Origin: Liquorilactobacillus sicerae | Lineage (GTDB): Bacteria > Bacillota > Bacilli > Lactobacillales > Lactobacillaceae | DNA length: 64,000 nt | Assembly (NCBI RefSeq): GCF_029916425.1 | Contig: NZ_JAHAVQ010000003.1 | Span: 124,001 to 188,000 of the forward strand | Direction of reading: 5' to 3' | Translations under genes and position numbers: made by a program | Shown: positions 36,909 to 44,118 of the stretch, one piece after another | Layout of the letters: each line of letters starts with the position of its first letter | Numbering within the stretch: position 1 is the stretch's first letter | Notes under the pieces: model-generated | The model's database searches: none | Told to the model about the DNA's origin: nothing | What the model saw: the letters and a program-made list of their open reading frames with translations, nothing else

Positions 36909-37769
36909 ATGCAACAAGGTCAGCCAAGTTTATCATTTGAAGTCTTCCCGCCTAAAAACCGAATTGAAGATCGGCTAGCTTTTCAACAATTACTGCAACA
37001 GCTTACTGATCTCAACCCAGCTTTTATTAGTGTTGCTAACAGCAATCATTGGCTTAACTTTAAGACTTCTACCTTAGCAATTGCTGATAGTATTCAAACA
37101 GATTTTCAACTGCCAGCGATGATTCACCTTGCCGCTCGATATATTTCTCGAAAGCAAATTTTACAACTTCTGCCAGAATTAAAAGCCGTCAAAGTCAAAA
37201 ATATTTTAGTGATCCGCGGTGACTCAACACCAGGATTGACTGATCAAGGCGACTTCAACCATGCCAGTGATTTAATTAAATTTATCAAGGATCATGATTG
37301 CAGTTTCAAAATTTCTGCTGCTTGCTATCCTGAAAAACATCCAGAAGCTCAAAACTTATCAACAGATATTGATTATTTAAAGCAAAAGGTCGCCGCTGGT
37401 TGTGACTTTTTAATTAGCCAAACTTTTTTTACTAATGAACTGTTTTATCACTTCCAAACTATTTGTAATAAAGCTGGTATCAAAATTCCAATTTTAGCTG
37501 GCATTATGCCGCTTAGCAATCGCAATCAAGTTATACGCTTTTTGCAAAAGAACAACTTAGTTTTGCCGCCTAAGCTACAAAAAATGTTTGCAGCTTTTCA
37601 GATGAATGCTACTGCTTTCAAACAGGCAGGTATCCAATTCACAGTTGAACAAATCACCGATTTACTCAACCACCAAGTTGCTGGAATCCATCTTTACACA
37701 CTCAATCATTTAGAAATAACGCAGCAAATCTGTCAGGCAACTCAAGGACAATTTACCAAATTAAAATAA
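36909..37769 (+). CDS. metF: 5,10-methylenetetrahydrofolate reductase
   Basis: A 286-aa FAD-dependent TIM-barrel reductase making 5-methyl-THF for methionine synthesis. Seen: SFEVFPPKN near residue 8 with the catalytic Glu, HLAARYISRKQI near 75, NILVIRGD near 98, and FLISQTFFTNELFYHF near 165. AAAGGA nine bases before ATG 36909 selects this start over ATG 36900. It stands alone, without metE/metH or a SAM or T-box leader in view. Confidence 0.92.
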   Translation: MQQGQPSLSFEVFPPKNRIEDRLAFQQLLQQLTDLNPAFISVANSNHWLNFKTSTLAIADSIQTDFQLPAMIHLAARYISRKQILQLLPELKAVKVKNILVIRGDSTPGLTDQGDFNHASDLIKFIKDHDCSFKISAACYPEKHPEAQNLSTDIDYLKQKVAAGCDFLISQTFFTNELFYHFQTICNKAGIKIPILAGIMPLSNRNQVIRFLQKNNLVLPPKLQKMFAAFQMNATAFKQAGIQFTVEQITDLLNHQVAGIHLYTLNHLEITQQICQATQGQFTKLK

Positions 37770-37798
37770 TTTATTTTTAGCTTAAGTTATAAAAGCTT

Positions 37799-37833
37799 AA
37801 AAGAGTGAGAAAATCAAATTTTCTCACTCTTTT
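37799..37833. terminator. Bidirectional terminator
   Basis: Perfect 15-bp inverted repeat AAAAGAGTGAGAAAA/TTTTCTCACTCTTTT with a 5-base loop, between convergent metF and the GshF-like gene. Confidence 0.9.
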
Positions 37834-37835
37834 AA

Positions 37836-39902
37836 TTATTTTTTATTCGCAAATAATTGCTCTAAAATTAGCTTGCCGAGTGGACGCCTTGGTCCAAGCT
37901 TGACTTGCCGCAGCAAATTTAAATCGACAGTTTGATGGGCTGACAAAAAATACAGTTGATCAGCAGCTTGCAACTTAAATGGACGATAAATATTGGGGAT
38001 GATCACATCTAGTACCCCACTTTTCATGCCTAAAGCCGCCGCTAATCGTTTGATGGCAGTTAAATATGATCGATCGATTTCTTGACTGACTTCTAAATAC
38101 TCTTCACCAGTTTGACTGCTGCTGTCATAACGCAGTAATAACTGAACTCCTCTTGGTAGAATGTCAGTTAACTGATATCCCTGATCATCAATCGTTTGCT
38201 GCTGCAATTTAGCAAACGGAAATGCTCGTTGCTGTTGTTTGAAAAGCAGTTGTTTGTGTTCAATCAATTGTCCAAGCGTTGCGCGACCATCACCAACAAT
38301 TTGTTGTGGCAAACGTTCAACAATCGTGATTGGTTTTTGAGCAACTAGCAAAATCCGATAACAACCACCGGCTTGCATTTGCTGCAACAAGCAAGCCCGA
38401 TCTTGCTGCAAGATTTGTTTGACAAAAGGCCAAAGTTGCTCCTTTCGAAGCGGTAAACGAAAAGCCCAGGCTGAACGCTGATATCTGCCTTTGATTGCCA
38501 AGGCCGAGGCAGCCAATTGTGGGTAAAGACGTTCAAAATCTGTTTGCCTTTTGATCTGCCATTGCATTGGGATCTGAAAACCAGCTGCAGCTGCCAACTG
38601 ACTGGCAAGCAGCCGATCACGCCAGCAGCGTTGAGTTAAATTGCCAGCTGTATCAACTAAAAAACCGTCGCCGATCAACTGACCTTCGATTTTGATCAGA
38701 TGTTCAGTCCCTGACAAAAGTTGATAGCTTTTGCCTTCAGCTAAAGCAGCTGCCAAGACTTCCAGTGAGTTACTATCAGCCAATTCATGCTGCTGCCAGC
38801 TGGTTGTTAACTTATCAAGTGATTTTTGAGCTAGTTGCCAAGTCTTGATTTCAGTCCTACCACTCAAACGCAACAGCTGCCCGCTTTTGGTTTGAGTTCC
38901 ATCCTTGAACAGTTGACGCCAAGTTTGACACTCGGCTAACAACTGCTCAGCCGAGGAAAATTTTGCAATTTCAATCAACTCTGTCAGCTGATTGAATAAC
39001 TTAAGGGACGTTTTTGTTTCAAGGATCGCTGCAAACGGATTGGCAGCTGCTTGCTGACCAGCTTTTTGAAATGCCTGTTTTAGCTGAATTGTTAATTGAT
39101 CATTGACCAAACCTGGTGCTAGCCAGAAATAAGTTGTTAGCAGCTGGAATAAATCTAAAGTTGCACCGGTAATTCCAACGGGACTAAAAGGATCAAGTTC
39201 TAATGACTGTAGTTCAATTCCGCCAATTACTTTGCGAGAACCACCTTTGGTCTTGATTTCGACAATCAAAGGTCGAAATGGCAAGCTTTGCCAATGCTGG
39301 TCTGTAAAATTCTGCACCATAAATTGAAAATCTGCTGGCCAGCGCTGAGTAAAATGGCGCAGCCAAAAACTGCTCTTAACCATTTTCCCATCAGTTGCGG
39401 GCGTTGATCCAGTTAAATAAGGCAATAGCCAAGAATTATTATTCAACTGTTGAATAATTTTTAAATAAACTTGCGCACGATAAGCCAAATAGTCCAACTG
39501 CAAGGATTTAAACTTTTCTTGATAACTTTGCTGTAATAAAAATTCAGGCAACTGCCAACGCAACGTAATCCCATGATCGAACTGGCTGACAGTTGAAAAA
39601 GGATTCAAAAAAACTTGACTACCTAAATTTTTTTGCAACAAAAGCGTGGTTAGCTTTAAACGTTGCAAAACGCCTTTTTTTGAAAGCCAGCCTGGTGTTT
39701 TGAGTAAAATTCCCCCGACAATTTTTTCAACTGGCTGCAAATCCTCTCCTTGTGCCTTGGTTAAAAACTCTCCTAAATTTTCAACTGGCTGCGCTGGCTG
39801 TTTTTCAAGCTGACGCTGTAACAAAACTTGCCAACGCAAATTAGCTGTAGCAGCCAGTAATTGGTTCTCCTGTAGCCATGTCCCTAAATCATCAAATTGC
39901 AT
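37836..39902 (-). CDS. GshF-like (GshAB) two-domain protein with eroded active sites
   Basis: A 688-aa protein following the plan of bifunctional glutathione synthetase GshF (about 750 aa). The N-terminal half resembles gamma-glutamylcysteine ligase: YLTGSTPATDG near 162, IELQSLELDPFSPVGIT near 229-245. The C-terminal half is ATP-grasp-like: IKGRYQR near 470, IVGDGRATLGQLIEHK near 535-550, LLLRYDSSSQTGE near 588, LGMKSGVLDVIIPN near 624. Key residues are altered: no GxExE-type N-terminus, GIHYNF replaced by GITLRW, ELR by ELQ, and the metal-binding E-x-N of the ATP-grasp site by FLSAHQTVD. The frame is nevertheless intact. GGAGG before ATG 39900-39902 sets the start. Function unknown. Confidence 0.7.
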   Translation of the reverse strand: MQFDDLGTWLQENQLLAATANLRWQVLLQRQLEKQPAQPVENLGEFLTKAQGEDLQPVEKIVGGILLKTPGWLSKKGVLQRLKLTTLLLQKNLGSQVFLNPFSTVSQFDHGITLRWQLPEFLLQQSYQEKFKSLQLDYLAYRAQVYLKIIQQLNNNSWLLPYLTGSTPATDGKMVKSSFWLRHFTQRWPADFQFMVQNFTDQHWQSLPFRPLIVEIKTKGGSRKVIGGIELQSLELDPFSPVGITGATLDLFQLLTTYFWLAPGLVNDQLTIQLKQAFQKAGQQAAANPFAAILETKTSLKLFNQLTELIEIAKFSSAEQLLAECQTWRQLFKDGTQTKSGQLLRLSGRTEIKTWQLAQKSLDKLTTSWQQHELADSNSLEVLAAALAEGKSYQLLSGTEHLIKIEGQLIGDGFLVDTAGNLTQRCWRDRLLASQLAAAAGFQIPMQWQIKRQTDFERLYPQLAASALAIKGRYQRSAWAFRLPLRKEQLWPFVKQILQQDRACLLQQMQAGGCYRILLVAQKPITIVERLPQQIVGDGRATLGQLIEHKQLLFKQQQRAFPFAKLQQQTIDDQGYQLTDILPRGVQLLLRYDSSSQTGEEYLEVSQEIDRSYLTAIKRLAAALGMKSGVLDVIIPNIYRPFKLQAADQLYFLSAHQTVDLNLLRQVKLGPRRPLGKLILEQLFANKK

Positions 39903-39971
39903 CCCAACAGCCTCCATTTATCAAACTCAAAACTATTATACCAAATTTAATTTGACAAAAATCAAACTTAA

Positions 39972-39998
39972 CTGACAAGTTGCAGTCAATGCTATAAT
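39972..39998 (+). promoter_or_regulatory. rarA promoter
   Basis: Extended -10 TGCTATAAT (TATAAT at 39993-39998) with CTGACA 15 bases upstream. The 160-base leader that follows holds a 9-bp inverted repeat TCATTAAAT/ATTTAATGA at 40024-40055 but no T-run, and no gene. Confidence 0.6.
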
Positions 39999-40165
39999 TA
40001 AGTTGATCTAACTTAGTTGTAAATCATTAAATGCTTGTAGACTAATATTTAATGACGAGGCTCTTATTTTAAACAAAATTATTAGGAATTGGTGATTTCT
40101 AAGCTAATCATTTAGTCAGATCAATTTACTCACAAAACCAATTTAACAGATGAAGGAGCATAACC

Positions 40166-41485
40166 ATGAATAAGCCACTTGCTTATCGAATGCGGCCGCG
40201 TTCAATTGATGAAGTGATCGGCCAGCAGCATTTGGTCGGTCCGGGTAAAATTATTCGTCGGATGGTCACGGCTAAAATGTTATCGTCAATGATTCTTTAT
40301 GGACCGCCTGGCACTGGTAAAACCAGTATTGCCAGTGCCATTGCTGGCTCAACCCAATATGCTTTGCGAACGGTCAACGCGGCAACTGATTCAAAAAAAG
40401 AGCTGGAGGCGGTCGCAGCCGAAGCCAAGTTGAGTGGAACGGTAATCTTACTGCTCGATGAAATCCATCGCTTAACGAAACCTAAACAAGATTTTCTACT
40501 GCCCCATTTAGAGAGCGGACGAATTATTTTGATTGGTGCTACGACAGAAAACCCTTACATTGCAATCAGTCCAGCTATCCGCAGTCGAACACAAATTTTT
40601 GAAGTCAAACCATTGAATGAAGGCGAAATCAAATTAGCCATTGACCGAGCTTTGGCTGACAAAGAACGTGGCTTAGGCCAATTAAAGATCACTCTTGATC
40701 TACCGGCTAAAAATTTTTTGGCTCAAGCAACCCATGGTGATTTAAGAAGCGTCTTGAATGCCTTAGAACTGGCTGCTAAATCAACATCAACCAATCAGCA
40801 AGACAGGATCCATTTAACTTTGCCAGTTGTCGAAGAGTGTTTACAGCACAAAGCTTTAGTCCAGGATAAAGATGGTGATGCACATTATGACGTGATTTCA
40901 GCCTTTCAAAAATCCATCCGCGGTTCAGATACTGACGCTGCCTTACATTACTTAGCCCGTTTGTTAGCTGCCGGCGATTTAATCAGTGCTGTTCGTCGAT
41001 TGCTGACAATTGCTTACGAGGATATTGGGCTTGCTAATCCCAATGCAGCGGCTCACACAGTTGCGGCAGTTACCGCGGCGGAAAAAATTGGCTTGCCTGA
41101 AGCCCGAATTCCACTGGCAGCTGCCGTCATTGAACTATGTTTGTCACCAAAATCGAATGCAGCTATTTCAGCAATTGATCAGGCACTCGCTGATTTAAAA
41201 AAGGGAAATTATGGTGAAATCCCAGCCTATTTAAAAGATGCCCATTATCAAGGAGCTAAACAGCTAGGCCATGGACTTGATTATAAATACCCACATGATT
41301 TCGAACATGACTGGGTCGCACAACAATATTTGCCAAGCAGGTTAAAAAACCATTCATATTTTAAGCCCAAAGGCAACAGTCGCTATGAAGTAGCTCTAAA
41401 GGAACGTTACCAACGCTTAAAAGCTAGTCAGCAGCAACGACTTGCCGCACCCAAAAACCAAATTGAAAAAAAAGATAATTCGTGA
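40166..41485 (+). CDS. rarA: Replication-associated recombination ATPase RarA (MgsA)
   Basis: A 439-aa AAA+ clamp-loader-like ATPase acting at stalled forks. Walker A YGPPGTGKTSIASAIAG near residue 47, Walker B LLLDEIHRL near 97, sensor 1 IGATTENPYIAISPAIRSR near 122, then the MgsA tetramerisation domain (DAHYDVISAFQKSIRGSD near 240). ATG 40166 follows AAGGAG. The tail contains the -35 of the 6S RNA promoter. Confidence 0.97.
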   Translation: MNKPLAYRMRPRSIDEVIGQQHLVGPGKIIRRMVTAKMLSSMILYGPPGTGKTSIASAIAGSTQYALRTVNAATDSKKELEAVAAEAKLSGTVILLLDEIHRLTKPKQDFLLPHLESGRIILIGATTENPYIAISPAIRSRTQIFEVKPLNEGEIKLAIDRALADKERGLGQLKITLDLPAKNFLAQATHGDLRSVLNALELAAKSTSTNQQDRIHLTLPVVEECLQHKALVQDKDGDAHYDVISAFQKSIRGSDTDAALHYLARLLAAGDLISAVRRLLTIAYEDIGLANPNAAAHTVAAVTAAEKIGLPEARIPLAAAVIELCLSPKSNAAISAIDQALADLKKGNYGEIPAYLKDAHYQGAKQLGHGLDYKYPHDFEHDWVAQQYLPSRLKNHSYFKPKGNSRYEVALKERYQRLKASQQQRLAAPKNQIEKKDNS

Positions 41486-41491
41486 TAAAAT
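41463..41491 (+). promoter_or_regulatory. 6S RNA promoter
   Basis: -35 TTGAAA (41463-41468) inside the last codons of rarA, exactly 17 bases, -10 TAAAAT (41486-41491) just after the rarA stop. Confidence 0.8.
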
Positions 41492-41497
41492 TAATGC

Positions 41498-41722
41498 AAA
41501 TCTGGAATGTGCGCATTATCTCAACATGTAAGGTTGACCGAACACCTAACATTTTGGTTTCTGGAATGATTTATTAATAACAGGCCTACCTGATAGGAAG
41601 TTAGCGGTAAGTCTACTGGACACCCCCTGCTTTGACAGCGGGTTCAACTACAGAGATGATTAACGGCATTAAACGGATGCGGGGCTGTAACGAAACCAAT
41701 TGTTTTGTTGTCAGCCCTTTTA
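41498..41722 (+). ncRNA. ssrS: 6S RNA with 3' terminator
   Basis: A roughly 190-nt RNA plus terminator in the 267-base gap after rarA, the conserved position of 6S RNA in many Bacilli. The fold is right. A discontinuous outer helix pairs CGCAT..ATCTC..TGTA..GTTG with CAAC..TACA..GAGAT..ATGCG. An inner arm pairs ACCG..CTAAC with GTTAG..CGGT. The 3' strand of the central bubble carries a small CCCCCTGC..CAGCGGG hairpin, a 6S hallmark. A terminator stem GGGCTG/CAGCCC (41682-41717) and T4 ends it. It would bind the vegetative RNA polymerase holoenzyme as a promoter mimic. Confidence 0.82.
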
Positions 41723-41752
41723 TTTAATAAAATTTAGTATGAAAGGCCTAAC

Positions 41753-42049
41753 ATGAATTCTCTAATTTATACTTTAACAATTATTTTAATCATTATTTTA
41801 TTCATTCTTGGAGGCTATTTGTTACGCCATCGAAGATTTAACCTTTTAACACAGCAACAGGTCAACAATCAATCTTCAATCAAACTTTTAAGCTGGATCG
41901 GCAGTTTGTTGATTATTTTAGCTGTCATAACATTGGGGGTTTTGCTTGCTCAAAAAATTGTTTTTCTAGTAGCAATGCTAATCATCGACGCTATTTTTGT
42001 CACACTGTTGCCATTCATTATCTTAATCTTCTTTCCAAAAAATAACTAA
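41753..42049 (+). CDS. Small membrane protein, unknown
   Basis: A 98-aa hydrophobic protein with three predicted membrane segments (about 3-23, 44-66 and 68-92) and a short basic loop RHRRFNLL near 26. No family recognised. GAAAGG six bases before ATG supports translation. It sits directly after the 6S RNA terminator and upstream of a universal stress gene that has its own promoter. Confidence 0.7.
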   Translation: MNSLIYTLTIILIIILFILGGYLLRHRRFNLLTQQQVNNQSSIKLLSWIGSLLIILAVITLGVLLAQKIVFLVAMLIIDAIFVTLLPFIILIFFPKNN

Positions 42050-42059
42050 ATTTTTAGTT

Positions 42060-42088
42060 TTGTAAATTTTGACGAAATAACGTACAAT
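42060..42088 (+). promoter_or_regulatory. Promoter of the universal stress protein gene
   Basis: -35 TTGTAA (42060-42065), 17-base spacer, -10 TACAAT (42083-42088). Confidence 0.6.
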
Positions 42089-42117
42089 AGAGTTGAATAA
42101 TAGAAAGGGTGATAACT

Positions 42118-42606
42118 ATGCTACAACAATATAACAACATCTTAGTACCAATTGATGGTTCAAAAGAGGCTGAACTAGCTTTTAAAAAAGCTGTGGCAGT
42201 GACTCGCCGTAATGGTGACAGTGCTAAGCTTCATTTGCTGCATGTTGTTGACACGCGGGCTTTCCAAAATATTTCCAGTTTTGACACGGCAATGGTTGAA
42301 CAAGTTACTGAAACCGCTAAAAAGACGCTGGAAAATTATGTTGCAGAAGCACAAAAGGCTGGTTTAAAAAACGTTGATTATTCAATCGAATACGGCGCTC
42401 CTAAAGTAATTATTGCTAAGGAAACCCCGGCAGATAAAGATATTGATTTAATTATGATCGGGGCAACTGGTTTAAATGCCGTTGAACGTTTGTTAATTGG
42501 TTCAGTTACTGAATACGTAACGCGGACAGCTGCTTGTGATGTTCTGGTAGTTAGGACCGACTTAGATAATAAACCCGTTTTAAATGAGAAGAAATCGAAG
42601 AAATAA
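42118..42606 (+). CDS. Universal stress protein UspA family
   Basis: A 162-aa single Usp domain of the ATP-binding type. NILVPIDGSKEAELA near residue 6, and GATGLNAVERLLIGSVTEYVTRTA near 121-144, which is the G2xG9xG(S/T) nucleotide loop. AAAGG about nine bases before ATG 42118 sets the start over GTG 42109. Such proteins respond to growth arrest and stress; the partner is not evident from context. Confidence 0.92.
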   Translation: MLQQYNNILVPIDGSKEAELAFKKAVAVTRRNGDSAKLHLLHVVDTRAFQNISSFDTAMVEQVTETAKKTLENYVAEAQKAGLKNVDYSIEYGAPKVIIAKETPADKDIDLIMIGATGLNAVERLLIGSVTEYVTRTAACDVLVVRTDLDNKPVLNEKKSKK

Positions 42607-42657
42607 TCGTCGTTTATCACAGTTTGATTTTGCTTAAAAGTTTTACATTGACAACAA

Positions 42658-42703
42658 ATGGTCAGTTAACCACAGCCCCAGGGCAAATTGATTAACTGAC
42701 CAT
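42658..42703. terminator. Bidirectional terminator
   Basis: Perfect 12-bp repeat ATGGTCAGTTAA/TTAACTGACCAT with a 22-base loop that contains a further GCCCC/GGGC pairing. It separates convergent usp and ddl. Confidence 0.75.
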
Positions 42704-42733
42704 CTTTATTAAATGTTTTTTTGATTGAAACGA

Positions 42734-43876
42734 CTAATCGTTAACTTTTTTAATTGAATTCGGCAATTTTTCCTGACCTAATTCAACGAAATCATAATGT
42801 AGTTTTGCACTGTCATTAAATTCCTCAATTGCCAATTGAATCAATCTATCAAGCAATTCACTATAACCAATGCCGCTAACCTTCCATAATTGCGGATAGA
42901 GTGAAATATTCGTAAAACCAGGCAATGTATTAGCTTCACCAAAATAAGGAACATCATTTTGATCAACTAAAAAATCCATCCGGGCCAACCCACGATTATC
43001 GAGAACACGAAAAGCATCCAGTGACATTTGAGTAATTTCAGTTGCCAACTTGGCAGGCAAGTCAACTGGCAGGTCAAAAACAACACCTGAAGCATCCACA
43101 AATTTATTATTATAATCATAAAACTTGTCAGTAGCTGGTACTTCAATGCCGCCAAGTTTGGATGCTTCGGCCACTCGATTGCCCAAAACTGAACATTCAA
43201 TTTCCCGCGGATGCTCAATGGCTTCTTCAATCATCACCTTATAATCATATTGGAATGCATCAGCAAGCGCTTGGTCAAACTCAAGCTGATCGGCAACTTT
43301 ATGAATTCCAACTGATGACCCCTGACGTGCAGGTTTAATAAACAATATCTTACCTAATTTTTCACTACAACTTTGATAAGTAAATTCTGATTTGGTCTCC
43401 GGAGTCGCCACGACATATTTAGTATTTCGAATGCCATGAAGGGTTAGCAACTGTTTAGTCAGATCTTTATCAAAAGAAACTCCTGAAGAAGTGATCCCAC
43501 TGCCGACCCAAGGTTTATTTAATAATCTAAATAAGCCCTGAACAGTTCCATCTTCACCCATATTGCCATGGATCACTGGCAAAAAGACATCAATATCTTT
43601 GACCTCGGAAATATTTTGAATATTGGCCAATGGATTGGAAAAATCAACGTTTGGCATGATTCCCGCTAATACCTGATCTTCCGGCTCCCCATTAAAGATC
43701 CGCATTGAATCCTGATTACCTAATAAATAACCATTTTTGGCAAACATGAAAACTGAAACGTCGTATTTGTTTTTGTCTAAACCATCATAAACATTATGAG
43801 CTGATCTTTTTGAGACATCATGTTCAGATGAATTACCGCCAAAAAAAAGCGCAATGTGTAATTTCTTTTTTCCCAT
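42734..43876 (-). CDS. ddl: D-alanine--D-alanine/D-lactate ligase (Phe-type)
   Basis: A 380-aa ATP-grasp ligase. FFGGNSSEHDVSKRSA near residue 11, IHGNMGEDGTVQGLF near 102, ATP lysines in FIKPARQGSSVGIHKV near 179, omega loop KFYDYNNKF near 251-259, and metal ligands in FGEANTLPGFTN. The omega-loop residue equal to E. coli DdlB Tyr216 is Phe (codon at 43100-43102). In Leuconostoc and lactobacilli this change gives D-Ala-D-Lac synthesis and intrinsic vancomycin resistance. Start choice among TTG/ATG 43897, 43888 and 43876 is uncertain; the last best fits the family N-terminus. Confidence 0.92.
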   Translation of the reverse strand: MGKKKLHIALFFGGNSSEHDVSKRSAHNVYDGLDKNKYDVSVFMFAKNGYLLGNQDSMRIFNGEPEDQVLAGIMPNVDFSNPLANIQNISEVKDIDVFLPVIHGNMGEDGTVQGLFRLLNKPWVGSGITSSGVSFDKDLTKQLLTLHGIRNTKYVVATPETKSEFTYQSCSEKLGKILFIKPARQGSSVGIHKVADQLEFDQALADAFQYDYKVMIEEAIEHPREIECSVLGNRVAEASKLGGIEVPATDKFYDYNNKFVDASGVVFDLPVDLPAKLATEITQMSLDAFRVLDNRGLARMDFLVDQNDVPYFGEANTLPGFTNISLYPQLWKVSGIGYSELLDRLIQLAIEEFNDSAKLHYDFVELGQEKLPNSIKKVND

Positions 43877-43950
43877 TGTATATTCCATTCCTATCAAGAT
43901 TTTCTTATTATACGGCTGGATTTATTATACTATAACAAATTGCTTAATGT

Positions 43951-44032
43951 ACAGTAAAATAAAATTTACCTTTTGCATCATACCATGAAACAAACCATTT
44001 TGTCAGTAATTAAGGTAAATTTTATAATTTTA
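43951..44032. promoter_or_regulatory. Long imperfect inverted repeat between ddl and ppx1
   Basis: AAAATTTACCTT (43961-43972) and AAGGTAAATTTT (44012-44023) are perfect 12-bp arms 39 bases apart. They extend outward with GTAAAAT/ATTTTAC after a 3-base bulge, giving about 19 paired bases. The right arm occupies the spacer of the ppx1 promoter. Confidence 0.65.
44000..44028 (+). promoter_or_regulatory. Promoter of the polyphosphate operon
   Basis: -35 TTGTCA (44000-44005), exact 17-base spacer, -10 TATAAT (44023-44028). The leader is about 85 bases. Confidence 0.8.
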
Positions 44033-44118
44033 CAGAATTTTTTCATTCTATCTTCCTTCTACATGTTAGAATTAACTTAAAGAGCTCTTTAACCAGCTAA
44101 ACTCATGAGGTGAGGTCA

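Noticed and set aside
39901-40165. Possible small gene in the rarA upstream gap
   Set aside because: No frame with ribosome site on either strand; promoter and hairpin explain the space.
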